DNA of 27,895 bases from an uncultured Pseudomonadota bacterium (GTDB lineage Bacteria; Pseudomonadota; Alphaproteobacteria; CACZRW01), in NCBI GenBank assembly GCA_902783675.1, contig CACZRW010000091.1:1-27895 (forward strand), in the 5' to 3' direction. The notes below the pieces were generated by a model. The model searched no databases. It was not told the DNA's origin and was given only the letters and a program-made list of their open reading frames with translations. Numbering within the stretch: the first letter of the stretch is position 1; the number at the start of each line of letters is the position of its first letter. Of the stretch, positions 6,429 to 13,645 are shown one piece after another. The position numbers were made by a program, and so were the translations under genes.

Positions 6429-8848
6429 AAAAGATGCTTTTACTATCGGCTTTGGTTATTCCGGGTTCGGTTCTTGCCAGCGAAGTATCGGACGGCAGCG
6501 ACATAAGTTGCTATGAAGAAGAATATCAGGCAATCCAATTCTATGAACCTGCTTCCACTCCTGCGCCTGTGGTTAAGCAGACGCCCGCACCCGTTATCAG
6601 ACAAACAAACAAAATTGCCGCTACTTCATACTTTCCGCCAAAGCAAGCTGTCCGCCATTTTCCGCCAAAAAATGCCGCTTCTTACTTCCCGCCAAGGAAT
6701 AAGGATACAAATGTGTTTGTCGCCGTTCCTAAAAAGCCCGAGCAAACCAAAGTTGTCGCTACCAAAAATGTTGAAGTAAGGGCAATCGCTCCTCATGATA
6801 CCTCCGCCACCAAATTCTTGAAGATAGAAGAAATACTTGAGGCTAACAGGCAAAATATCGTCACGGCAAAACGCAGTAAGACAGCAGATGGCGGCTTGGA
6901 TAAAGAATTCGTTCAAGTAAAGGCTTATCCTTCCAGCGCCTACATTCCCGCTGTGACCAAAGAGCCTGTTTCCATTCCTGAAGACGAGATTTTGGCATCA
7001 TGGACTAATGATTGTTTGGCAAACGCCAGATTGAACGCGGATTGCAAGATTGCTTGTTGCACCCCAAGAGACAGAGTGCCTATGCTTCGCCGCGAAGCGG
7101 AATGGTTTAAGTTTTTTGTCGTTCCCACAATTGAAGATATTAAAGAAGGCAAAAAAGATGGCCTTGACAAAGATGATGCAAACAAAACCGAGACGGCTCT
7201 TGCCACAGGACCAGCCACTCCGGTTCCATCAACGGCCTCCAAAGTCGATCCCGAAGAACCGACCTTAGAGAAAATAGCCGAGCCTGTCCCTGCTCCCGTG
7301 GAAAAAGTTGTCGTCCTGCCCGAAGGCGCAAAGGTTGATGCGTCAAAAGCAAAACCCGCCGCCAAGAAAAAAGTTTCCCTAAAGAAGAAAACTTCTTGGA
7401 AGAAGTCCGCTCAAAAATCCAAAAAGAGCGTGAAAACGGCCAAAAAACCCAAGATGAGCGAGGCAGAGCTGACAGCCGCTATCAATGACGCTATCGCTAA
7501 AATGATAGCTTCTCCGGAAATAGATACGCGTTTAAGCGGTATTGCCGCCCTTGCAAAATATGCGCCAACCGCTCCTAAATCGCTTAAAGAACGCACCGAG
7601 CAAGCCTTGATAGTATTCCTTGACGGCAGAGCCAGCATTGAGCCTTGCCCCCGTTTTGAAAATGATCCGAAAACCGATATTGAAAAGGCTTTAGCGCTTT
7701 TGACCAAAATCCACGATGCCGACAAGCCTATTGATTTAAGCAATATGAACTTTAGTGGTATTAAGATTGCAGGACTTTCATTCAAAGGCTTTGACCTTTC
7801 GGATTCTGCTTTCGTCGGTGCCAGTATCGTCGGGGCCGATTTCTCGGGAGCTAAACTTTCCGGCTCGGATTTTTCCAAAGCCAGCATTAAGGACACCAGC
7901 TTCGCTTCAGCCGAAGTTGATCTTTCCTACTTTGTTGGAACCAAAATCGTGAACAGCAACTTTTCTTCTGCCAAAATAAATTGCTCGCAGCTAAGGGATA
8001 GCGTCATAAGCGGCTCTAACTTTAAAGATGCCGTGATGACAAGCGTTCTTTTCTCGGGGGCAAAAGTGAAAGATTCCGGTTTTGTCGGCGCGGATTTAAC
8101 CAAAGCCGATATGAACAGCATGACTCTCAGCAAAGACAATTTTGCCAGAGTTAATCTTTACGGTGCCAATTTGATGAAAAGCACTATTGAGCACAGCAAC
8201 TTTGCCGGCGCCGATTTTACCAAGCTTTATTTAAAGCACGCCAATTTAGAAAACTCCAAAGGAATAGATATCAACATGATATTTGCCGCCGTTACGGACG
8301 CCAAAACTAAGGTCCCCGCGGACATAGCTTTGCCTTTTGCTAACTCGTTTGTTCAGGATTCAGAACATTTTAATTGTCCCGTGAGCGCGTGCTCTACCCG
8401 CTTAAAGGGGCTTGAGAAGAGCTATGATTATATTTTGGAAACCTCTTTTAAGGTCCTAAACGGACAGCAAAGCGTCGGTAAAAACAACTGGGCTTTGTGC
8501 AACATAAATTGCATTATGAACGCTGATACCTCTTATGGTGAAGAGAGCCTTAAGGAAATAGCTTCCTTTGTCCGCAAAAAAGCACCTTGGCCACCTGTCA
8601 GTAACCAACAAGCAGCGACAACAATCCCTGCGATTGATGTTCAAGCGGCACTTTACATCATAGGGAATCGCCCCGAGTCGTTGGAAGGAAAAGCCGTAAA
8701 CTTAACCAAATCCGACTTACGCGGCGCTGATTTTTACGGATACGATATGACCGGCGTTGATTTTAGCGGCTCTAATTTAAAAGGCGCATTAACCGGAGAA
8801 TCGCAAGGATTACCCTATAACACAGAGTACACGGTTTTTACCAAATAA
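6425..8848 (+). CDS. Secreted pentapeptide-repeat protein with two helical-cap plus repeat modules
   Basis: An 807-residue protein. Residues 1-19 are a signal peptide (LLLSALVIPGSVLAS), so export to the periplasm is expected. Residues 45-95 are Pro-rich with three [YF]FPP[KR] copies. A region with paired cysteines follows (CLANARLNADCKIACC, 197-212), then an acidic linker and a very Lys-rich stretch at 310-343. Residues 348-435 look like the helical cap often preceding pentapeptide repeats (DTRLSGIAALAKYAP ... DIEKALALLTKI), and 437-615 is a long run of A(D/N)FxxA-type pentapeptide repeats forming a right-handed beta-helix. A second, shortened copy of cap (FVRKKAPW...DVQAALYIIGNRP, 705-750) and repeats (757-790) follows. 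The function is unknown; it may be a scaffold. It overlaps the rhodanese gene by four bases. No terminator with a U-run on this strand follows. Confidence 0.85.
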   Translation: MKKMLLLSALVIPGSVLASEVSDGSDISCYEEEYQAIQFYEPASTPAPVVKQTPAPVIRQTNKIAATSYFPPKQAVRHFPPKNAASYFPPRNKDTNVFVAVPKKPEQTKVVATKNVEVRAIAPHDTSATKFLKIEEILEANRQNIVTAKRSKTADGGLDKEFVQVKAYPSSAYIPAVTKEPVSIPEDEILASWTNDCLANARLNADCKIACCTPRDRVPMLRREAEWFKFFVVPTIEDIKEGKKDGLDKDDANKTETALATGPATPVPSTASKVDPEEPTLEKIAEPVPAPVEKVVVLPEGAKVDASKAKPAAKKKVSLKKKTSWKKSAQKSKKSVKTAKKPKMSEAELTAAINDAIAKMIASPEIDTRLSGIAALAKYAPTAPKSLKERTEQALIVFLDGRASIEPCPRFENDPKTDIEKALALLTKIHDADKPIDLSNMNFSGIKIAGLSFKGFDLSDSAFVGASIVGADFSGAKLSGSDFSKASIKDTSFASAEVDLSYFVGTKIVNSNFSSAKINCSQLRDSVISGSNFKDAVMTSVLFSGAKVKDSGFVGADLTKADMNSMTLSKDNFARVNLYGANLMKSTIEHSNFAGADFTKLYLKHANLENSKGIDINMIFAAVTDAKTKVPADIALPFANSFVQDSEHFNCPVSACSTRLKGLEKSYDYILETSFKVLNGQQSVGKNNWALCNINCIMNADTSYGEESLKEIASFVRKKAPWPPVSNQQAATTIPAIDVQAALYIIGNRPESLEGKAVNLTKSDLRGADFYGYDMTGVDFSGSNLKGALTGESQGLPYNTEYTVFTK

Positions 8849-8860
8849 AGGGTCAAACTT

Positions 8861-8948
8861 AAAAAAGAAGTCCTGCTTCCATAAGAAAGCAGGACTTCGG
8901 CACAACGACTTTGAAGACTAACGACTTTAAGGAAAAGTATTAGTCTGA
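8861..8948 (-). ncRNA. Candidate small RNA (about 85-90 nt), undescribed
   Basis: On the minus strand, opposite the surrounding genes, a promoter (8954-8982) is followed by a short segment with no ORF and a strong intrinsic terminator. The transcript would start near 8947. Its 5' hairpin pairs GACTAA (8940-8945) with TTAGTC (8916-8921), and inside it ACTTT (8934-8938) with AAAGT (8924-8928), leaving a pyrimidine loop TCCTT, complementary to purine-rich ribosome binding sites. A single-stranded linker repeats AAAGTCGTT (8920-8928 and 8904-8912). The 3' end is a 12-bp perfect stem (8887-8898 with 8867-8878), an 8-base loop, then six U (8861-8866). That layout, hairpin with anti-SD-like loop, linker and terminator, is typical of trans-acting sRNAs. 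It would also be antisense to the 3' UTR of the pentapeptide gene. Confidence 0.65.
8867..8898 (-). terminator. Intrinsic terminator of the candidate sRNA
   Basis: A perfect 12-bp inverted repeat, GAAGTCCTGCTT with AAGCAGGACTTC, and an 8-base loop. Read on the minus strand it is followed by six T (8861-8866). Read on the plus strand there is no T-run, only GGCACAACG, so it works best for minus-strand transcription. Confidence 0.75.
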
Positions 8949-8953
8949 ACAGT

Positions 8954-8982
8954 AACCTATCATTATTTTAACTTATTGTCAA
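8954..8982 (-). promoter_or_regulatory. Sigma-70 promoter for the candidate sRNA
   Basis: Minus strand: a perfect -35 TTGACA (8977-8982), a 17-base AT-rich spacer and a weaker -10 TAGGTT (8954-8959). An A-rich stretch precedes the -35 and could act as an UP element. No coding frame follows before the terminator. Confidence 0.6.
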
Positions 8983-9016
8983 CTTTTTTTTCAAAGAAAA
9001 TACATTTTTTTCTTCC

Positions 9017-9045
9017 TTGTAAGTCATAAAGGTTTAGCATACGCT
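9017..9045 (+). promoter_or_regulatory. Possible promoter for the lipoprotein-hydE operon
   Basis: TTGTAA (9017-9022), 17-base spacer, TACGCT (9040-9045). It is weak but correctly placed: the start would be near 9052, downstream of the TTG at 9046 and upstream of the preferred gene start at 9082. Between 8849 and 9081 there is otherwise only the minus-strand sRNA unit. Confidence 0.35.
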
Positions 9046-9081
9046 TTGAAAATAAAGATAATCTTTCAAAAGGATAACCAG

Positions 9082-10449
9082 TTGCTAAGATCCTGCTCAT
9101 TCATTTTTATCCTTATATCTCTGCTTTGCGCTTGCACATCTGTAACTCACCGAGGACAAGATGATTTTGACCGCGAGTTTGATGCCGGCAATTTTAAAGC
9201 TGCGGCCGAGGCTTATACCAATTTGCCGGGGACAGACCAAATTGCCGCAAATGCCAATTTTGTAAAAGGTGAAAAGTCCGAACCCCTTTCGCTTGAATTT
9301 TTTCCCGCTCTTAATACGGGCACTGCGTCTTTTATAGCGGGCGAGCCCAAGAAGGCGGGCAAATACTTTGGTTTAGCCCTAAGTTTGATAAAACGGGAAC
9401 AAACCGATGGCTACGATCCCAAGTATTATGAAAAGATAATGCTCAATACCTACAGCGGGCTTAACGCCTGGCGCGCCAAAAATATGAAAGACGCAAGGGT
9501 TGAGTTCAATCGCGCTCATCAATCCCAAGCTCGTGCCATAGAAGAAAACAAAAAGAAAATAAGCGAGTTGGAAGACGAGATTGCAGCAAAGAATCTTGAA
9601 TCATCGCTTAAAGAAGCCAAAAAACAGTTAAGTGAAAAGCCTTTAGCCTTCAAAGAGTTAAAAGCGTATAGAGATTTTGCCAATCCTTATACCAGCTACC
9701 TTTCCGGACTTTTTTTGGCTCTTAATCGCGACAGTCCTTCCGACATTGAAAACGGCATAAATTATCTTAAAAGGGTGCAAGGCATGATGCCGGACAATAG
9801 CTTTATCAAAGAAGATATAAAAATGGCACAAGCAATAGCCGAGGGCAAGCCGTTTACCCCCACCGTGTGGGTGATTTATGAAGGCGGACTTGCCCCCGCC
9901 ATTGACAAGCTTACGATAGAGTTGCCGCTTTACTTCGGCAGAGGCTTTAAATTTGCCTCTATGGCCTTGCCACAGTTTGCTCCTCAGGAAATGGGCTTGC
10001 CCTCCGTTATGATTAAAAGCGATGACAAATACATAAGTACCGAACTTATTGCCAATATGGACGCCATTGTTGAAGCCGAACTAAACGAGCGTATGCCTTG
10101 GGAAATCGCCAAAGCTCTTTTGTGGATGAGTGTTAACTTGTTGGCGCAAGAAGGCGTGCAACAAGCCTTTGGAGACAACCACTCGGCCCTTGGTTTTATC
10201 ACTTCCGCCATTATTTCGCAAATAACCAATCCCGTAGAAACCAGGACTTGGGCGAGCCTCCCCAAGCACATAGAGATTGCAAGGCTTCCTATGCCGAAAA
10301 ACGGCACAATTCGCCTTTACAGAGGCAAGGAAAATCCGCTATCCGAAACAATTAGGTTTAACAAAGCTACAAAATACGCTATTGTCTATGTCAGAATACC
10401 GACTATCGGGGCAAAACCTGCGGTTTTAATTTCAGAGTTCAAATTATAA
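9082..10449 (+). CDS. COG3014-like lipoprotein paired with LpoB
   Basis: A 455-residue exported lipoprotein of the uncharacterised COG3014 type that often sits beside LpoB-like genes. I chose the TTG at 9082 over the TTG at 9046: AAAAGGAT lies eight bases before it, and it yields a compact lipoprotein signal peptide (MLRSCSFIFILISLLCAC) with the lipidated Cys at residue 18. The N-terminal half is helical and TPR-like (AGNFKAAAEAYTNLP; LNAWRAKNMKDARVEFNRAH), followed by a charged coiled coil at about 150-187, and a C-terminal domain with VWVIYEGGLAPAI and a beta-rich end. It is 11 bases upstream of the LpoB-like gene, so the two lipoproteins are probably co-produced. The role is inferred as envelope or peptidoglycan related from this pairing only. 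Confidence 0.75.
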   Translation: MLRSCSFIFILISLLCACTSVTHRGQDDFDREFDAGNFKAAAEAYTNLPGTDQIAANANFVKGEKSEPLSLEFFPALNTGTASFIAGEPKKAGKYFGLALSLIKREQTDGYDPKYYEKIMLNTYSGLNAWRAKNMKDARVEFNRAHQSQARAIEENKKKISELEDEIAAKNLESSLKEAKKQLSEKPLAFKELKAYRDFANPYTSYLSGLFLALNRDSPSDIENGINYLKRVQGMMPDNSFIKEDIKMAQAIAEGKPFTPTVWVIYEGGLAPAIDKLTIELPLYFGRGFKFASMALPQFAPQEMGLPSVMIKSDDKYISTELIANMDAIVEAELNERMPWEIAKALLWMSVNLLAQEGVQQAFGDNHSALGFITSAIISQITNPVETRTWASLPKHIEIARLPMPKNGTIRLYRGKENPLSETIRFNKATKYAIVYVRIPTIGAKPAVLISEFKL

Positions 10450-10460
10450 GGAGAGTAAAA

Positions 10461-11051
10461 ATGAAAAATCTTTTCGCTATGTTCGCAATTTTGGGAATGC
10501 TGGGTCTTTGCGCTTGCACTACTCAAACCAGAGTAATTGATGTTGAAAACGATGAAACCGATCCTGTCGCCGGACTTGAATACCGCGATTTTGAAAATAC
10601 CGCAGATAAAATGGTGGCTGACATTCTGTCCTCCGGCGTTTTAAATAAACCCGAAGGCGGTCGCTATGTCCTTATAGTGGGACGCATCGTTAATGACACC
10701 ATGCAAAAGATTGATACTGCTCAAATATCAAAAAAAATCCGCATTCAGCTTATGAAAAGCGGTAAAGTCGCCGTTACCACAATGCAGGAAGACAGCAACA
10801 TAATGGCAAGCCGCAAACTCCGCGCCGAGGACGAGGTTAACCAAGCCACCGTTGCCGGCAAAGGCAAGATTATTGCCCCCGATTTAAGCCTCAGCGGTTC
10901 CATTAATCAGCGCAACTTTATTGAAAACGGTGAGCAGAGGATTGAATATATTTTCTCGCTTTCCATTACCAACATTGAAACGGGATTGACCTTTTGGGAA
11001 GGCGAAATACCTGTAATCAAAATCACGGATAAGGACACCAAGACCTGGTAG
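10461..11051 (+). CDS. LpoB-like penicillin-binding protein activator, lipoprotein
   Basis: A 196-residue lipoprotein with signal peptide and lipobox GLCAC (lipidated Cys19). The body matches the LpoB family pattern: GLEYRDFENTADKMVADIL, a Gly-Gly turn before RYVLIVGRIVNDT, DTAQISKKIRIQLMKSGKV, and a C-terminal FSLSITNIETGLTFWEGE. In enterobacteria LpoB sits in the outer membrane and stimulates the peptidoglycan synthase PBP1b; the same partner here is not shown by sequence, so I leave the symbol empty. It has a strong ribosome binding site (AAGGAGAG) and follows the COG3014-like gene by 11 bases. hydE begins 11 bases after its stop, so a hydrogenase maturase shares its transcript, an unexpected partner. 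Confidence 0.85.
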   Translation: MKNLFAMFAILGMLGLCACTTQTRVIDVENDETDPVAGLEYRDFENTADKMVADILSSGVLNKPEGGRYVLIVGRIVNDTMQKIDTAQISKKIRIQLMKSGKVAVTTMQEDSNIMASRKLRAEDEVNQATVAGKGKIIAPDLSLSGSINQRNFIENGEQRIEYIFSLSITNIETGLTFWEGEIPVIKITDKDTKTW

Positions 11052-11062
11052 TCGCCTTTTCT

Positions 11063-12091
11063 ATGACAAATAGCGTTATTGCAAAGGCTTTAAAGGGGCA
11101 GATTTTATCAAAGGCAGAGCTTGTCGCTTTGCTGTCCGATGATGATATCAATGACGAGTTGTTTTCCGCCGCCGACAGCGTTCGCAAAGAAAATGTCGGC
11201 GACACGGTCCATCTTCGCGCGCTGATAGAGTTTTCCAACATTTGCAAGAACAATTGCCTTTATTGCGGGATAAGGGCTGGCAACACACAGATAAAACGCT
11301 ATCGCCTAACTGCGGACGAGATTTTCTCGCTTGCAAAATCAGCCAAAGAAATGGGCTTGCAAACCATAGTGCTTCAATCCGCCGAGGACCTGGACTATAA
11401 AACCGCCGACCTTTGCCATATCATTGAAAACCTTAAAAAGCTTGATGTGGCGGTGACTTTAAGTATCGGGGAAAAGACTTATACCGAATATAAAGCATAT
11501 AAAGAGGCGGGCGCAGACCGCTATCTTTTGCGCATAGAAACCACAGACAAGGATTTGTATCACAAGCTTGATCCCAAAATGGATTGGGAAAGGCGCTTTG
11601 ATTGCTTGCTTGCACTTAAAGATTTAAAGTATGAACTAGGCACCGGCTCACTTATCGGCTTGCCCTCTCAAACCATAGAATCCATGGCGGAAGATATATT
11701 ATTTTTTAAAAAGTTAGACGCGGATATGATTGGCGTGGGACCGTTTATTCCTCACCCCGACACACCGCTCAAAGATGCAAAAGGAGGCACTCTTGCTATG
11801 GCTTTAAAGGTTATGGCCCTTACCCGCCTTATGTTGCCGAACATAAACATACCTGCAACCACCGCTATGGAAACCTTGGAAGAAGGGGGTAGAGTCAAAG
11901 CCCTGCAAAGTGGCGCAAATGTCATAATGCCAAATATCACGCTGGCAGATTTAAGCAAAAACTACGCCCTTTACCCGAATAAATCGCGCACTCCTTTAGC
12001 GGATATCAAGGCAACAATTCTTAAATTAGGACGCACTATCGGCACGGACAAAGGACAAAGTAAGGCATACGGACTAAAATCCCGCTTATAA
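11063..12091 (+). CDS. hydE: [FeFe]-hydrogenase H-cluster radical SAM maturase HydE
   Basis: Radical SAM enzyme that helps build the dithiolate-bridged di-iron subcluster of [FeFe]-hydrogenase with HydF and HydG. The 342-residue protein has the radical SAM cluster motif CX3CX2C at C61, C65 and C68 (NICKNNCLYCGIR), the HydE-specific GPFIPHPDTPL, and a C-terminal NVIMPNITLADL barrel end. The C-terminal cysteines that bind an accessory cluster in some HydE are absent, which is common in the family. The ribosome binding site is poor; translation probably depends on the LpoB gene just upstream. HydF, HydG and the hydrogenase are not in the window. Its stop codon abuts the convergent mazG stop with no base between. 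Its presence points to hydrogen metabolism under anoxic conditions. Confidence 0.9.
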   Translation: MTNSVIAKALKGQILSKAELVALLSDDDINDELFSAADSVRKENVGDTVHLRALIEFSNICKNNCLYCGIRAGNTQIKRYRLTADEIFSLAKSAKEMGLQTIVLQSAEDLDYKTADLCHIIENLKKLDVAVTLSIGEKTYTEYKAYKEAGADRYLLRIETTDKDLYHKLDPKMDWERRFDCLLALKDLKYELGTGSLIGLPSQTIESMAEDILFFKKLDADMIGVGPFIPHPDTPLKDAKGGTLAMALKVMALTRLMLPNINIPATTAMETLEEGGRVKALQSGANVIMPNITLADLSKNYALYPNKSRTPLADIKATILKLGRTIGTDKGQSKAYGLKSRL

Positions 12092-12853
12092 CTAGCAAGA
12101 CTTTGCTTCCTTCCAAATCCTGGAAAGTTCGGTTTTGCTAAGATCTTTGACGCTTTTACCTTTTGCCGCCGCTATCTTTTCCATGTTTGCGAACCGTGCT
12201 TCAAACTTGCGATTGTATTTGCGAAGGGCCGTATCCGGATCAACCTTCATCTTGCGCGCCACATTGATAGCGGAAAAGAGTAAACTACCCAGAGCGTTTT
12301 CTTCATCTTTGGGCGAGGCATTTTGCACTGCTTTAATTTTGCGCTTTAATAAGGACAAGGCTTTTTTGCCGTCCACATCAAACCCGATTCTCGCCGCTCG
12401 CTTTTGCATTTTAAAAGCTCTGGTTGAGGAGGGCAGAGTAACGGCTATGCCATCCAAAGCACCCATTTGCTTTTTCTTTGTGGTTCTTTCTTTGGCCTTT
12501 ACGCTTTCCCACGAAGCAAGAGCTTCCGCCGCGTCATTTGCTTTTGCATCACCGAAGACATGCGGGTGGCGTGATATAAGCTTGGAGCATAAAGCATCAA
12601 CTACATCATCAAAGTTAAACTTGCCTGCTTCCTTTGCCATATCCGAATAAAACAAAACATGTAGCAGCAAATCGCCGATTTCTTCCTTTATATGCTCATA
12701 GTCATTATCCTCAATTGCTTCCAGAACTTCATAGGCTTCCTCAACCGTATTGGGAGCAATGGAAGCAAAGGTCTGCACCCTGTCCCAAGGACAGCCCGTT
12801 TGGGGATCTCTTAGAGCAGAAAGTATTTCTTTTAACTTTTGAATGTCTTGCAT
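12092..12853 (-). CDS. mazG: Nucleoside triphosphate pyrophosphohydrolase MazG
   Basis: Hydrolyses NTPs and dNTPs to the monophosphate and pyrophosphate, a house-cleaning activity in the cytoplasm. At 253 residues it is close to the two-domain MazG length. Residues 1-30 carry LREILSALRDPQTGCPWDR-like sequence (here LKEILSALRDPQTGCPWDR), followed by the Mg-binding EExxE...ExxD pattern in NTVEEAYEVLEAIEDN and IKEEIGDLLLHV, then SKLISRHPHVFGD. The C-terminal half has a second, more diverged MazG-like helix set ending ELSRIWKEAK. A GAGGA motif lies ten bases before the ATG. It is divergent from the DUF502 gene and converges exactly with hydE. Confidence 0.93.
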   Translation of the reverse strand: MQDIQKLKEILSALRDPQTGCPWDRVQTFASIAPNTVEEAYEVLEAIEDNDYEHIKEEIGDLLLHVLFYSDMAKEAGKFNFDDVVDALCSKLISRHPHVFGDAKANDAAEALASWESVKAKERTTKKKQMGALDGIAVTLPSSTRAFKMQKRAARIGFDVDGKKALSLLKRKIKAVQNASPKDEENALGSLLFSAINVARKMKVDPDTALRKYNRKFEARFANMEKIAAAKGKSVKDLSKTELSRIWKEAKSC

Positions 12854-12910
12854 TTTTAGCGTGTCCTCATATACTCATAACAAAACAAGTTGAATCATAA
12901 GGTTAAGATT

Positions 12911-13645
12911 ATGGCAGAAGAAGAAATTAAACAAGACGCTCCCGGCAAAATAAATATGGCAAGGCGCATAAGGAATTACTTTTTTACGGGTATTTTGGTG
13001 ACCGCCCCTGCGGCTATTACCATTTATCTTGCGGTTATTTTCATTTCTTACATCGACAGCAATGTAGTTAACCTTTTACCCGCAAAATACAATCCTGAAG
13101 CCTATTTGCCTTACGGCATTCCCGGCATAGGGCTTGTAATCCTTTTCGTCTTTTTTGTAGTTGTAGGTTGGTTTGCCACGGGCTTGGTAGGCGGCTTTTT
13201 CATCAAAGTATGGGAGAAAATTCTTGCTTCAACCCCCATTATTTCCAGCATTTACAACGCATTAAAACAGATTTTTGAAACTTTCTTTTCCGGTTCGTCA
13301 AAACCCTCTTTTAGGGAAGTTGTGCTTATAGAATATCCGAGAAAAGGATTATGGACGATTGCCTTTATAACCGGTGCGCCCACCCCCGGTATCAAAGATA
13401 TTGCTCACCAAAGCAACATGACCAGCGTTTATGTCCCGACGACTCCGAACCCCACTTCGGGATTTTTGCTCTTTGTTCCGAACGAGGATGTGCACAAGCT
13501 TGATATTTCGGTCGAGGACGGATTAAAGTATGTCATCTCTGTTGGTATCGTCACGCCCACCGACAAGGAAGCAAAGGCGTTATTAAGGGCAGAGGCAACA
13601 GCCAAAGCTGCCGCGAAAAAAGCCCTAAAGAATGTCAAAAAATAG
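12911..13645 (+). CDS. DUF502 family inner-membrane protein
   Basis: A 244-residue protein. I chose the ATG at 12911 over the upstream TTG at 12890 because AAGG is eight bases before it. After a short polar N-terminus there are two membrane helices (about 24-48 and 70-97), with FTGILVTAPAAITIYL opening the first, a DUF502 signature. A conserved soluble part follows: TPIISSIYNALKQI, VVLIEYPRKGLWTIAFITG, and VYVPTTPNPTSGFLLFVP, all typical of the family. The tail is Ala/Lys rich. The function of DUF502 is unknown; the family is widespread in proteobacteria, chloroplasts and cyanobacteria, and in alphaproteobacteria it is frequently next to recG, as here. The stops of the two genes abut (TAG then CTA). 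Confidence 0.88.
   Translation: MAEEEIKQDAPGKINMARRIRNYFFTGILVTAPAAITIYLAVIFISYIDSNVVNLLPAKYNPEAYLPYGIPGIGLVILFVFFVVVGWFATGLVGGFFIKVWEKILASTPIISSIYNALKQIFETFFSGSSKPSFREVVLIEYPRKGLWTIAFITGAPTPGIKDIAHQSNMTSVYVPTTPNPTSGFLLFVPNEDVHKLDISVEDGLKYVISVGIVTPTDKEAKALLRAEATAKAAAKKALKNVKK

Noticed and set aside
7050..8139. Alternative frames within the pentapeptide gene, several over 60 codons
   Set aside because: Repetitive composition keeps other frames open; none has a start signal or a recognisable domain.
8867..8898. The hairpin as a terminator for the pentapeptide-repeat gene
   Set aside because: On the plus strand no T-run follows the stem; the T-run is present only on the minus strand. Weak bidirectional use cannot be excluded.
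9046..9081. Upstream TTG at 9046 as the lipoprotein gene start
   Set aside because: It has no well-spaced ribosome binding site and would give an over-long N-region before the lipobox; the TTG at 9082 fits both.
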